From Candidatus Dechloromonas phosphoritropha (GTDB taxonomy: Bacteria; Pseudomonadota; Gammaproteobacteria; Burkholderiales; Rhodocyclaceae): a DNA stretch of 64,000 bases. Positions 43,125-51,855 of the stretch are shown piece by piece (the first letter of the stretch is position 1; each line of letters opens with the position of its first letter). The stretch is from contig JADKGN010000004.1 of the NCBI GenBank assembly GCA_016722705.1, forward strand, positions 682,001 through 746,000, read 5' to 3'. Position numbers and translations under genes: made by a program. The notes below the pieces were generated by a model. It was not told where the DNA came from. It saw nothing but the letters and a program-made list of their open reading frames with translations, and did not search any database.

Positions 43125-44132
43125 TCACGGCATTGCCACTGGCTTTGGCTGGCCAGCGGCCTGTTCCGGCACGAGGGCGCCCCCGCAACTGCTGCCCTGA
43201 CCCGCCGTGCAGCCGTAGCAGTGATCGGCGACCCTGATCCGGCGACCGGACAGGTCCGCGTCAAGGAGGTCCGAGAGGTAGACCGGCCTTGCCGCCTTGC
43301 TTCCACCAAGTTGCAGTCCAAGCATCTGATTGAAATCGCAATCGAACACCTGGCCTTGCCAACTGACGGAAAGCAGTGTCCTGCACATCACGCCATCGAG
43401 ATTTTCGGGTTTCGCGGCGCTCCTCAGCAACTGCATGTAGTCGCCAAATTCGTTGCGTGACAACAGCTGGCTGCCAAAGCGCTGGATCGGCATGTTGGTG
43501 AGGACATACAAGCGATTGAAGACGATGCCATGACGGCTGGCCAGTTGTTCCTTGTAGGCCTGTTCCAGCTGCGTCTGGTCGGGGGGCAGGCTGGAGCCGC
43601 TCGGGTTATAGACCAGATTCAGGATACGGCCGCTTTCCGGCAGGCCGTAGCCCAGGGAATTCAGGCGGCGCAGACCTTCGAGACTGTCCTGGAAAACCCC
43701 CTCGCCGCGCTGTTTATCGACGTTTTCCTCAAGATAGCAGGGCAGCGAAGCCGTGATCTCGACCGCGCTGTCGGCCAGAAAGGCCGCCAGCGTCTCGTAG
43801 CCAGGCTCGCCCAGAATTGTCAGGTTGCAGCGATCGATGACGCGCAGGCCCAGCGCCCGCGCTTTAGTCACCAGGCGCCGGAAGTTCGGATTCATCTCCG
43901 GCGCGCCACCGGTGAGGTCGAGGGTCCGGATGTCGTGCCTGCCGGCAAACGCCAGCAACATCTCCATGGTCTCCCAGCTCATTTCCTCGGTGCGCTTCGG
44001 GCCGGCCGCGACATGGCAATGGAGGCAGGACTGGTTGCAGCGGTAGCCAAGGTTGGCCTGGAGCGTTTCCGGCTTTCTGCGCGCGATAGCGGGGAAGTCT
44101 GTCCTGAGCAGCAGCGGGAAGGTATCAAGCAT
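43125..44132 (-). CDS. arsS: ArsS-type radical SAM / Cys-rich (DUF3641) protein
   Basis: 335 residues. The radical SAM cluster motif CxxxCxxC is C32, C36 and C39 in YRCNQSCLHCHVAAGPKRTE, with LDLTGGAPEMNP next. The C-terminal DUF3641 region ends in the Cys-rich DHCYGCTAGQGSSCGGAL. This is the TIGR04167 family, some of whose members contain selenocysteine; here the positions are ordinary TGC cysteines. ArsS joins a 5'-deoxyadenosyl group to dimethylarsenic compounds in arsenosugar synthesis. No arsM is in the window. The two partner transferases are at 23962-25297, about 18 kb away. Confidence 0.9.
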   Translation of the reverse strand: MLDTFPLLLRTDFPAIARRKPETLQANLGYRCNQSCLHCHVAAGPKRTEEMSWETMEMLLAFAGRHDIRTLDLTGGAPEMNPNFRRLVTKARALGLRVIDRCNLTILGEPGYETLAAFLADSAVEITASLPCYLEENVDKQRGEGVFQDSLEGLRRLNSLGYGLPESGRILNLVYNPSGSSLPPDQTQLEQAYKEQLASRHGIVFNRLYVLTNMPIQRFGSQLLSRNEFGDYMQLLRSAAKPENLDGVMCRTLLSVSWQGQVFDCDFNQMLGLQLGGSKAARPVYLSDLLDADLSGRRIRVADHCYGCTAGQGSSCGGALVPEQAAGQPKPVAMP

Positions 44133-44197
44133 CTTCGTTCTCTTGGAAAGCCATGTTCCTTAGTCGCGCCAGTCCGGGATTTGTTACACCCCGCAAG

Positions 44198-44231
44198 AAA
44201 AAATCCCCGGCAGTCAGAAGCTTGCCGGGGA
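44198..44231 (-). terminator. Rho-independent terminator after ssb
   Basis: On the minus strand, the 9-bp stem TCCCCGGCA/TGCCGGGGA with a 10-base loop is followed by a run of six T. It ends the MFS-ssb transcript 30 bases after the ssb stop. Confidence 0.9.
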
Positions 44232-44260
44232 CTTGACTGCAAGGAATTTCAAGGCGGATC

Positions 44261-44719
44261 TCAGAATGGAATGTCGTCGCCCAGGTCATCGAATGCCGGC
44301 TTCGGCTTGTTCTTGGCGGGCGATGGCGCGAAATCGGCCGGCTCGCTGTCGTAACCGCCTGATGACGCTGGCGCGCCCATCCCCTGACGAGAGCCGAGCA
44401 TTCTCATTTCGTCACCGCGAATCTCCGTGGTGTAACGTTCCTGGCCTTCCTTGTCGGTCCACTTGCGGGTGCGGATGCTCCCCTCGACATAGACTTGCGA
44501 GCCCTTCTTCAGATACTGGCCGGCGATTTCCGCCAGTTTGCCGAAGAAGGAAATCCGATGCCATTCGGTCGCCTCCTTCTTCTCGCCGGTGGCCTTGTCC
44601 TTCCATGTCTCGCTGGTGGCAACGGTGATGTTGCACAGCGCCTCGCCACTTGCGGTGTAGCGGACTTCGGGATCCCTGCCGAGATTGCCGATGATGATCG
44701 CCTTATTAACCGATGCCAT
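44261..44719 (-). CDS. ssb: Single-stranded DNA-binding protein
   Basis: 152 residues. An OB-fold domain opens with ASVNKAIIIGNLGRDPEVRY, then TEWHRISFFGKLAEIAGQYL and KGSQVYVEGSIRTRKWTDKE. A flexible glycine/proline tail leads to the acidic tip DDLGDDIPF, which binds repair and replication partners. It protects single-stranded DNA during replication and repair. It starts two bases after the stop of the MFS gene and ends in a strong terminator. Confidence 0.97.
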   Translation of the reverse strand: MASVNKAIIIGNLGRDPEVRYTASGEALCNITVATSETWKDKATGEKKEATEWHRISFFGKLAEIAGQYLKKGSQVYVEGSIRTRKWTDKEGQERYTTEIRGDEMRMLGSRQGMGAPASSGGYDSEPADFAPSPAKNKPKPAFDDLGDDIPF

Positions 44720-44721
44720 GC

Positions 44722-45942
44722 CTATGCCTCCGAGATAGATTGATTCACGACCGTCGCCTCGCGCCGTCGCGGAAAATTCATTGAGCCAGCCACCGCCAGC
44801 CAGAGCAGCGCCACTCCGGCACAGGCAGCGAAAACAGCATTATCGCCGAAATTCTGCGCGATATATCCGCCCGCCGCACCGCCGACGAAAAGCCCCAGCG
44901 CCTGGGTCGTGTTGTAAACACCGAGCGCCGCACCCTTGGCGGCCGCCGGCGCGGTGCGCGAGACCAGCGACGGCAGCGAGGCTTCGAGCACATTGAAGGC
45001 AACAAAGAAAAGCATCAGCCACAAGGCCAGCATCCACAAGCCCTCGCCGAAAAATAGCAGGCCCATCTGGACAAAGACCAGCAGCGCGATGGCGCCACGG
45101 AAAACCGGCGCCATCTTGTCCCTGCGTTCGGCGACGATAATCGCCGGCACCATGATGACGAACGACGCCAGCACGGCTGGCAGATAGACTTTCCAGTGCT
45201 CTTGTGGCGCCAGACCGCCATGATCGACCAGCGCGCGCGGCAAGACGACGAACATCGCCATTTGCGCCATGTGCAGCACGAAGATGCCGACGTTGAGACG
45301 GAAAAGGTCGGCGTCGAGGAGCACCCGGCGCAGAGGCAGCTTTTCGTGACCATGGCGTGGCGGCGCCGGGGGCACGGCCTTGAGCAGGAGGACAATCGCC
45401 AGCAGGGCGAGAACGCCGGTCAGAACGAACAGCCCACCCATCCCGATCCAGCCGTAAAGTATCGGCGCGCCAACCAGCGACAGCGCGAATACGAACCCGA
45501 TCGCCGAACCGATCATCGCCATCACCTTGGTTCGGTGCTCCTCGCGGGTCAGATCGGCGGCCAGCGCGGTGACCGCCGCCGAGATCGCCCCCGCCCCCTG
45601 CAGCACCCGGCCGACGATGATCCAGTGCATGTCCGGCGCCCGGGCGGCGACGAAGCTGCCGAAGGCGAAGATCAGGAGACCAATGACAATGACCCGCTTG
45701 CGCCCCCAGAGATCGGAGGCAATCCCGTAGGGAATCTGGAAAATTGTCTGGGTCAGGCCATAGGCACCGAGCGCGAAACCGACCAGCGCCAGGTTGTCGC
45801 CGCCGGGAAGTGTTTTCGCGTAGACCGAGAAAACCGGCAGGATGAGAAACAGTCCCAGCATGCGCAGGCCGAAGATGGCGGCCAGCGATACGCCGGCACG
45901 GCGTTCTTGCGGACTCATCCGGTCAACAGCGGGAATGGACAT
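44722..45942 (-). CDS. MFS transporter upstream of ssb
   Basis: 406 residues from the ATG at 45942 (MSIPAVDRMSPQERRAGVSL); the longer open frame upstream has no support. Twelve hydrophobic helices with the MFS signature GIASDLWGRKRVIVIGLLIF between helices 2 and 3. An MFS gene next to ssb is a conserved arrangement in betaproteobacteria, commonly with uvrA nearby, which is not seen here. It resembles YajR/Bcr-type drug/proton antiporters. Substrate unknown. Confidence 0.88.
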   Translation of the reverse strand: MSIPAVDRMSPQERRAGVSLAAIFGLRMLGLFLILPVFSVYAKTLPGGDNLALVGFALGAYGLTQTIFQIPYGIASDLWGRKRVIVIGLLIFAFGSFVAARAPDMHWIIVGRVLQGAGAISAAVTALAADLTREEHRTKVMAMIGSAIGFVFALSLVGAPILYGWIGMGGLFVLTGVLALLAIVLLLKAVPPAPPRHGHEKLPLRRVLLDADLFRLNVGIFVLHMAQMAMFVVLPRALVDHGGLAPQEHWKVYLPAVLASFVIMVPAIIVAERRDKMAPVFRGAIALLVFVQMGLLFFGEGLWMLALWLMLFFVAFNVLEASLPSLVSRTAPAAAKGAALGVYNTTQALGLFVGGAAGGYIAQNFGDNAVFAACAGVALLWLAVAGSMNFPRRREATVVNQSISEA

Positions 45943-46092
45943 CGGGACAAAGCCTTTGGTGCAATGCAGCGAAAGGCGAAATTCTAGCAGGTTTGTCGCC
46001 CTTCCCCGCGCGGCCCCGAACTCCTGACGTACTGCCGGAGGGATCGGGCTGGGGCGGGATAGCGCGACCGGTGCCTGCCCCAATGCCTTGTT

Positions 46093-46112
46093 TGCGGTCG
46101 ACCCCGAAAAAC
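46093..46112 (+). repeat. Copy 3 of dispersed TGCGGTCGAC-N3-AAAAA motif
   Basis: TGCGGTCGACCCCGAAAAAC lies in the roughly 375-base gap between the MFS gene and hemA. Apart from this motif and the hemA promoter, nothing else was recognised in the gap. Confidence 0.4.
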
Positions 46113-46277
46113 CACCCGATTTCGTCCATGCCGTTGCCCGTCTGGCCAGCGAGGCCGATCTGGTGCGGCTGAGCGACGGTTGCTGCCAACACCTTTCACC
46201 GGCCCGGTTTGTAGCGCGTCCCGAAGAGCCACGGCGCTGCGGCGCTTCCTGGCCGCAAAGGGCCGGACCGGGCCGGA

Positions 46278-46286
46278 TGCTATAAT
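46278..46286 (+). promoter_or_regulatory. Extended -10 promoter of hemA
   Basis: TGCTATAAT is an extended -10 element (TGnTATAAT) about 34 bases before the hemA GTG. No good -35 box is seen at the normal distance, which fits an extended -10 promoter. Confidence 0.65.
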
Positions 46287-46319
46287 CGGCCTCCATTTCG
46301 TGCGGCCAGCCCAACCCCG

Positions 46320-47570
46320 GTGATCTACACCCTCGGCATCAACCATCACTCCGCGCCACTCGCCATTCGCGAGCGCGTGGCGTTCCATGCCGAGAATCTA
46401 CATCAGGCGCTGGCCGACCTGACGCACAGCAGCAGGGTCAGGGAGGCAGCAATCCTGTCGACCTGCAACCGTACCGAGATCTACTGCGCCGCCGAGACAC
46501 CCGACATGATCGTCGACTGGCTGACGCGCTACCATCAGGTCGAACGCGGCGAAATCGCGCCCTACCTCTTCCTGCACGATCAGCCGGAAGCGATTCGCCA
46601 TGCCTTCCGCGTCGCCAGCGGCCTCGACTCGATGGTCATCGGCGAGCCGCAGATCCTCGGCCAGATGAAGGAAGCGGTGCGCGTCGCCGAGGAGAGCGGC
46701 ACGCTCGGAACACAACTGCACAAGCTGTTCCAGCGCTCGTTCTCGGTGGCCAAGGAAGTGCGCAGCACGACGGCGATCGGCGCCAACGTCGTCTCGATGG
46801 CCGCCGCCGGCGTCCATCTCGCCGAGCGCATTTTCGAATCTATCGCGGCGCAGCACATCCTGTTCATCGGTGCCGGCGCGATGATCGAACTGTGCGCATC
46901 CCACTTCTGCGCCAGGCAGCCGAAACTGGTGACCATTGCCAACCGCACCGTCGAGCGCGGCCGGGTGCTCGCCGAGCGCTACAACGGCACCGCCATCCGC
47001 CTCGACGAACTGGCCGAGCACATGGCGCAGCACGACATCGTCGTTTCCTGCACCGCCAGCCCGCTGCCGATCATCGGCCTCGGCATGATCGAACGGGCGG
47101 TCAAGGCGCGCCGCCACCGGCCGATGTTGATGGTCGACCTCGCCGTGCCGCGCGACATCGAGGAAGAAGTCGGCGAACTGGACGACGTCTTCCTCTATAC
47201 CGTCGACGATCTCGCCAACGTCGTCGAGAGCGGACTTGAGTCGCGGCAGGCGGCCGTGGTCGAGGCGGAGACAATCGTCACCAACCGCGTCCGTGACTTT
47301 CTCGGCTGGCTGGAAGCGCGCGACACGGTGCCGGTCATTCGCTCGCTGCGCGATTCCGCCGAGCGCATGCGCCGCCACGAGATCGCCCATGCGCTGAAGC
47401 TGCTGACCCGTGGCGAAGCGCCGGAAAAGGTCATCGAGCAACTGTCGCAGCGGCTCACCAACAAGTTCCTGCATGCCCCGACGCAGACCCTCAATTTCGC
47501 CGATGGCGCCGATCGCGCCGACCTGCAGACTCTGACCGAGCGTCTCTTTCACCTCCATTCCGGTGAGTAG
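46320..47570 (+). CDS. hemA: Glutamyl-tRNA reductase
   Basis: 416 residues from a GTG at 46320. It reduces glutamyl-tRNA to glutamate-1-semialdehyde, the first step of C5 heme synthesis. The catalytic cysteine is C49 in ILSTCNRTEIYCA. GEPQILGQMKEAVRVAEESG, the NADPH-binding ILFIGAGAMIELCASHFC and the C-terminal dimerisation helix are all present. It opens the conserved hemA-prfA-prmC-grxD group. The start follows a short leader after the extended -10 box. Confidence 0.96.
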   Translation: MIYTLGINHHSAPLAIRERVAFHAENLHQALADLTHSSRVREAAILSTCNRTEIYCAAETPDMIVDWLTRYHQVERGEIAPYLFLHDQPEAIRHAFRVASGLDSMVIGEPQILGQMKEAVRVAEESGTLGTQLHKLFQRSFSVAKEVRSTTAIGANVVSMAAAGVHLAERIFESIAAQHILFIGAGAMIELCASHFCARQPKLVTIANRTVERGRVLAERYNGTAIRLDELAEHMAQHDIVVSCTASPLPIIGLGMIERAVKARRHRPMLMVDLAVPRDIEEEVGELDDVFLYTVDDLANVVESGLESRQAAVVEAETIVTNRVRDFLGWLEARDTVPVIRSLRDSAERMRRHEIAHALKLLTRGEAPEKVIEQLSQRLTNKFLHAPTQTLNFADGADRADLQTLTERLFHLHSGE

Positions 47571-47603
47571 CGCTCACCCCGGGCGCCAGCGCAGATAGCC
47601 ATC

Positions 47604-48686
47604 ATGAAACCCTCGATCCGCCAGAAACTTGACCTGCTGGTCGACCGCCTCGACGAGATCGACCGCATGCTGTCGGCCCCGGACGCCGCCAGCGACATGG
47701 ACCATTTCCGCCGGCTCGCCCGCGAGCGCGCGGAACTGGAGCCGCTCATCATCCACTTCAACGCCTTCCGCCAGGCCGAAAACGACATCGCCGAAGCCGA
47801 GGCGATGCGTGCCGACCCCGAAATGCGCGAATTCGCCGACGAGGAAATCGCCGCCGCCACGGCGCGCCTGCCGGCGCTGGAACTCGGACTGCAGACGCTG
47901 CTGCTGCCGCGCGACCCCGACGACGACAAGAGCGTCATCTTCGAAATCCGCGCCGGCACCGGCGGCGACGAATCGGCGCTGTTCTCCGGCGACCTCTTCC
48001 GCATGTATTCCCGCTATGCCGAGCGCCAGCGCTGGCAGGTCGAGGTCATCTCGGCCAGCGAATCGGATCTCGGCGGCTATCGCGAAATCATCTGCCGTAT
48101 CGCCGGCACCGGCGCCTATTCGCGCCTGAAATTCGAGTCCGGCGCCCATCGCGTGCAGCGCGTCCCGGAAACCGAAACCCAGGGCCGCATCCATACCTCG
48201 GCGTGCACCGTGGCGGTCATGCCGGAAGCCGACGAGGTCGACGAGGTCGCCCTCAACCCGGCCGATTTACGCATCGACACCTTCCGTGCCTCGGGAGCCG
48301 GCGGTCAGCACATCAACAAGACCGATTCGGCCGTGCGCATCACGCACCTCCCGACCGGCATCGTCGCCGAATGTCAGGACGGCCGTTCGCAGCACGCCAA
48401 CCGTGCTTCCGCGCTGCGCGTGCTGACCGCGCGCATCAGGGACATCCAGGTACGCGCCCAGCAGAGCCACATCGCCAGCACGCGCAAGCGACTGATTGGC
48501 TCGGGCGACCGTTCCGAGCGTATCCGTACCTACAACTTCCCACAGGGACGGATCACCGACCACCGCATCAACCTGACGCTGTACAAGATCGCGACGATCA
48601 TTGAAGGCGACATGGACGAACTCCTCGACGCGCTCGCCGCCGAGCATCAGGCCGACCTGCTGGCGGAACTCGGCGAGCAGCAATGA
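47604..48686 (+). CDS. prfA: Peptide chain release factor 1
   Basis: 360 residues, full length. It reads UAA and UAG stop codons on the ribosome and triggers peptide release. The universal GGQ motif lies in SGAGGQHINKTDSAVRITHL at about residues 233-235 (FRASGAGGQ), preceded by VEVISASESDLGGYREIICR. The glutamine is the substrate of PrmC, encoded next with a 4-base ATGA overlap. The N-terminal helical domain starts MKPSIRQKLDLLVDRLDEID. Confidence 0.97.
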   Translation: MKPSIRQKLDLLVDRLDEIDRMLSAPDAASDMDHFRRLARERAELEPLIIHFNAFRQAENDIAEAEAMRADPEMREFADEEIAAATARLPALELGLQTLLLPRDPDDDKSVIFEIRAGTGGDESALFSGDLFRMYSRYAERQRWQVEVISASESDLGGYREIICRIAGTGAYSRLKFESGAHRVQRVPETETQGRIHTSACTVAVMPEADEVDEVALNPADLRIDTFRASGAGGQHINKTDSAVRITHLPTGIVAECQDGRSQHANRASALRVLTARIRDIQVRAQQSHIASTRKRLIGSGDRSERIRTYNFPQGRITDHRINLTLYKIATIIEGDMDELLDALAAEHQADLLAELGEQQ

Positions 48687-49831
48687 CGCTCTTGGAGGCG
48701 TTGACCGCAGCACGGCGGAAAATCGACCGGCTCGATGCGCGACTGCTGCTGCAACATGCCACCGGCTGTTCGCACACCGACCTGCTGGTACGGCCGGAAA
48801 CTCCGGTCGCCACGGCGGCAGGCGAACTGTTCATGGCCTGGGTCGCGCGCCGGACAAGCGGCGAGCCGCTGGCCTATCTGATCGGCGAGGCCGAATTCCG
48901 TGGTCGTGTCTTCGAGGTTTCGCCGGATGTGCTGATTCCGCGGCCGGAAACCGAGGTCCTGATCGACCTTGCACTCGAAAGACTGCACGGCTGGACGGCA
49001 CCGCGGATACTCGATCTCGGCACCGGTTCGGGCATCGTTGCCATCTCGCTGGCGCTGGAATGCCCGACGGCGGCCGTTGTCGCGGTCGACCTCGCGCCCG
49101 GGGCAATATCCGTGGCACGCAACAATGCCGGGCGGCTCGGGGCGCGTGTCGATTTTCGCGAGGGAGACTGGTTTGCGCCGGTGGCCGGAGAATCCTTCGA
49201 CCTCATCGTCGCCAACCCGCCTTATGTGGCCGCCGGCGACCCGCATCTGGCGCACGACGGCCTGCCTTTCGAGCCACAACTGGCGCTGACCGGCGGCGCC
49301 GACGGGCTGGGATGTATCCGCCGTATCGTCGCCGGCGCACCCGGACATCTGAAACCGGGCGGTTGGCTGCTCTTCGAGCACGGCCACGAGCAGGGCGCGG
49401 CAAGCCGGAACTTATTGACCGCTACCGCGTTCCAATTCGCCGCAACTTTTCCCGACCTGGCCGGCAGTGACCGGGTCACCATCACTTTTTTTCAATCTGG
49501 AGCAAGCATGTCCGACGTTCAGCAACGCATCCACTCAACCGTGACCAACAACCCGGTCGTACTTTACATGAAAGGCGACGCACGTTTTCCGCAGTGCGGC
49601 TTTTCGGCAACTTCCGTGCAGATCCTCAAGGCCTGCGGGGTCAGCGACCTCGTCACGGTCAACGTGCTGGCCGATGAGGAAATCCGCAACGGTATCAAGG
49701 AGTACGCCAACTGGCCGACGATTCCGCAGCTCTACATCAACGGCGAGTTCGTCGGCGGCTGCGATATCATGAAAGAGATGTACCAGACGGGCGAACTGCA
49801 GAAGATGCTGGAAGACCTCGCCCAAGTCTGA
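48683..49831 (+). CDS. prmC: PrmC release-factor methyltransferase continuing in frame into a monothiol glutaredoxin
   Basis: 382 residues in one open frame. Residues 1-270 are PrmC, which methylates the GGQ glutamine of release factors: ILDLGTGSGIVAISLALE for SAM (DLGTGSG 111-117) and LIVANPPYVAAGD with NPPY at 178-181. The PrmC end DLAGSDRVTITFF is not followed by a stop. The frame runs through QSGAS into a full glutaredoxin from residue 276 (CGFS at 305-308). In related bacteria prmC and grxD are separate neighbours. It could be a true fusion or a lost stop with internal re-initiation at 49508. Confidence 0.85.
   Translation: MTLLEALTAARRKIDRLDARLLLQHATGCSHTDLLVRPETPVATAAGELFMAWVARRTSGEPLAYLIGEAEFRGRVFEVSPDVLIPRPETEVLIDLALERLHGWTAPRILDLGTGSGIVAISLALECPTAAVVAVDLAPGAISVARNNAGRLGARVDFREGDWFAPVAGESFDLIVANPPYVAAGDPHLAHDGLPFEPQLALTGGADGLGCIRRIVAGAPGHLKPGGWLLFEHGHEQGAASRNLLTATAFQFAATFPDLAGSDRVTITFFQSGASMSDVQQRIHSTVTNNPVVLYMKGDARFPQCGFSATSVQILKACGVSDLVTVNVLADEEIRNGIKEYANWPTIPQLYINGEFVGGCDIMKEMYQTGELQKMLEDLAQV
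49508..49831 (+). CDS. grxD: Monothiol glutaredoxin (Grx4/GrxD), possible internal start within the prmC frame
   Basis: 107 residues from the ATG at 49508 (MSDVQQRIHSTVTNNPVVLY), which has its own ribosome site GGAG eight bases upstream. The CGFS active site begins at Cys30, followed by NWPTIPQLYINGEFVGGCDI. Grx4 carries Fe-S clusters between proteins. The good ribosome site suggests that free Grx4 is still made even though the frame is joined to prmC. Confidence 0.85.
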   Translation: MSDVQQRIHSTVTNNPVVLYMKGDARFPQCGFSATSVQILKACGVSDLVTVNVLADEEIRNGIKEYANWPTIPQLYINGEFVGGCDIMKEMYQTGELQKMLEDLAQV

Positions 49832-49871
49832 TCCAGCGACTGCATCCCAGCCCCGAACCTGCCTGGCTGCC

Positions 49872-50654
49872 TCAAGCCATGATATTCAAGCCGCCATCGA
49901 CGTGCACCGTGCTGCCGGTCAGGCGGCGGGCGTAGGGGGTGGCCAGGAAGGCGCAGGTGAAACCGACGTCCATGATGTCGACCAGTTCCCCGAGCGGTGC
50001 CCGCTGCGCCGCCTCGTTGAGCAGCAGGTTGAAGTCCTTGAGCCCGGAGGCGGCCCGGGTCTTGAGCGGCCCCGGCGAGATGGCATGCACCCGGATGTCC
50101 TGCGGTCCCAGCTCGTAGGCCAGGTAGCGGCAGGCGGATTCCAGCGCCGCCTTCACCGGCCCCATCACGTTATAGTTCGGTGCCACTTCATTGGCGCCGT
50201 GGTAGCTCATCGCGAACATCGCTCCGCCCTGATCCATCAGCGGTGCGGCCAGCTTGGCCATGCGGATGAAGGAGTGGCACGAAATATCCATCGCCTTGGC
50301 GAAACCTTCCGCCGAACAGTTGATCAGGCCACCCTGCAGATCCGCCTTCGGGGCGAAGGCGATCGAATGAACCAGGATGTCGAGGCGGCCCCACTTCCGG
50401 GTGATTTCCTCGAACAGCACTTCGAGCTGGCCGGGCTGACTGACATCGAGGGGCATGAAGATCGGAGCCTCGAGGGCCGTCGCTAACGGTTCGACATACT
50501 GTTTCGACTTTTCGTTGAGGTATGTGATCGCCAGGTCAGCCTGCAGTTCGTGAAACGCCTTGGCACAACCATAGGCAATGGAATTCTGGTTGGCGATGCC
50601 GACAACCAGGGCCTTCTTGCCCTTGAGCGGGGGACTGGGGATATCAAAAGCCAT
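49872..50654 (-). CDS. fabI: Enoyl-[acyl-carrier-protein] reductase FabI
   Basis: 260 residues. It catalyses the last reduction of fatty-acid elongation with NADH. FabI features are KKALVVGIANQNSIAYGCAK for NAD, VHSIAFAPKADLQGGLINCS, and the Tyr-x6-Lys active site in PNYNVMGPVKAALESACRYL. HAISPGPLKTRAASGLKDF follows. It is the last gene of an operon with DUF3141, phosphotransacylase and acetate kinase genes, 16 bases after the ackA stop. This setting suggests a special acyl-handling role beside bulk lipid synthesis. Confidence 0.93.
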   Translation of the reverse strand: MAFDIPSPPLKGKKALVVGIANQNSIAYGCAKAFHELQADLAITYLNEKSKQYVEPLATALEAPIFMPLDVSQPGQLEVLFEEITRKWGRLDILVHSIAFAPKADLQGGLINCSAEGFAKAMDISCHSFIRMAKLAAPLMDQGGAMFAMSYHGANEVAPNYNVMGPVKAALESACRYLAYELGPQDIRVHAISPGPLKTRAASGLKDFNLLLNEAAQRAPLGELVDIMDVGFTCAFLATPYARRLTGSTVHVDGGLNIMA

Positions 50655-50670
50655 GATGTTGTGCTCCTTG

Positions 50671-51855
50671 TCAGGCTGGGTTGAGGAGGCGCCGGGTATG
50701 GCGGGCGATCATCAGTTCTTCGTTGGTCGGAATCACCCAGGCTGCAACCCGGCTGCCCGCCATGCTCAGGCGCGGACCACCCGCCGCGTTGGCGGCAAGA
50801 TCGAGTTCAACCCCGAGCCAGGCGGCGGCGCGGCAGACCCGTTCCCGGATCGCGGCGGCGTGCTCGCCGATGCCGGCGGTGAACACCAGGGCGTCGAGTC
50901 CGCCGAGCGCGGCGGCTAGCGAACCGAGTTCCCGACCGATGCGGTAGACGAACAATTCCACCGCGAATTTGGCCCGTGGTTCGTCGGAAGTGAGCAGGGT
51001 GCGCATGTCGCTGGAGACGCCGGAAACCCCGAGCAGCCCCGACTGCTGGTAAAGCAGCTTTTCGATGGCGCGAGCATCCATCTTCAGTTCGTCCATCAGA
51101 TAGAGAACCACGCCGGGGTCGAGATTGCCGCTGCGGGTGCCCATCGGCAGCCCGTCGACGGCGGTAAAGCCCATGGTGCTGGCGACGCTCCGGCCAGCGT
51201 GGATCGCGCACATGCTGGCGCCATTGCCCAGGTGCAGCACGACGCTGCGTCCCGCCGCCGCGCGCGGGTCGACCTCGGGCAGGACCGAGGCGATGTATTC
51301 ATAGGAAAGGCCGTGGAATCCGTAGCGGAGCACGCCACGGTCGGTGATCGCGGGCGGCAGTGCGAAGGCCTGGGCGACCTCCGGCTGATTACGATGGAAG
51401 GCGGTGTCGAAACAGGCCACCTGCGGCAATTGCGGCTGGTTGTCCAGCAGCAAGCGGATAGGCTTGAGGTTATGCGGCTGGTGCAAGGGCGCCAGCGGGA
51501 TGAATTGCTCCAGGTGTTCGACGATCTCGGCAGTCAGTCGCACCGGCGCGGCGTAGGCAGAGCCGCCATGCACCACCCGATGGCCGACGGCGGCCAGCCG
51601 GTGTTCGCCCAGTTGCTCACGGAGGAAGCCGGCCAGATGGGCGATGGCGCCATCGTGACCAAGCGGCTCACCGTCCGCCCACTGCCGTTCACCGACGACG
51701 GCGCCCGCCGCGTCCCTGGCCTTGAACCGGGGTGCGCTGTAGAGCCCCTCGATCTGCCCGCCAAGCAACAGATCAAGCGCCTCACCCCGTTCCAGAAACA
51801 GCGAGAACTTGATGCTGGACGAGCCCGCGTTGACTACCAGAATCGCGTCGCTCAT
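50671..51855 (-). CDS. ackA: Acetate kinase
   Basis: 394 residues, normal length. It converts acyl-phosphate and ADP to carboxylate and ATP. N-terminal signature ILVVNAGSSSIKFSLFLERG, then VGHRVVHGGSAYAAPVRLTA, HLGNGASMCAIHAGRSVAST and FTAGIGEHAAAIRERVCRAA. It overlaps the phosphotransacylase gene by ATGA, so the pair forms an Ack-Pta route. Propionate or butyrate may also be used. Confidence 0.95.
   Translation of the reverse strand: MSDAILVVNAGSSSIKFSLFLERGEALDLLLGGQIEGLYSAPRFKARDAAGAVVGERQWADGEPLGHDGAIAHLAGFLREQLGEHRLAAVGHRVVHGGSAYAAPVRLTAEIVEHLEQFIPLAPLHQPHNLKPIRLLLDNQPQLPQVACFDTAFHRNQPEVAQAFALPPAITDRGVLRYGFHGLSYEYIASVLPEVDPRAAAGRSVVLHLGNGASMCAIHAGRSVASTMGFTAVDGLPMGTRSGNLDPGVVLYLMDELKMDARAIEKLLYQQSGLLGVSGVSSDMRTLLTSDEPRAKFAVELFVYRIGRELGSLAAALGGLDALVFTAGIGEHAAAIRERVCRAAAWLGVELDLAANAAGGPRLSMAGSRVAAWVIPTNEELMIARHTRRLLNPA

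Noticed and set aside
43125..43200. Selenocysteine in the ArsS C-terminus
   Set aside because: The Cys-rich tail CYGCTAGQGSSC is encoded by TGC codons with no in-frame TGA, so this member is a cysteine form despite the SelD gene nearby.
44722..46314. Longer start for the MFS gene next to ssb
   Set aside because: The first 124 codons are hydrophilic and unlike MFS proteins; MSIPAVDRMSPQER at 45942 begins right before the first helix.
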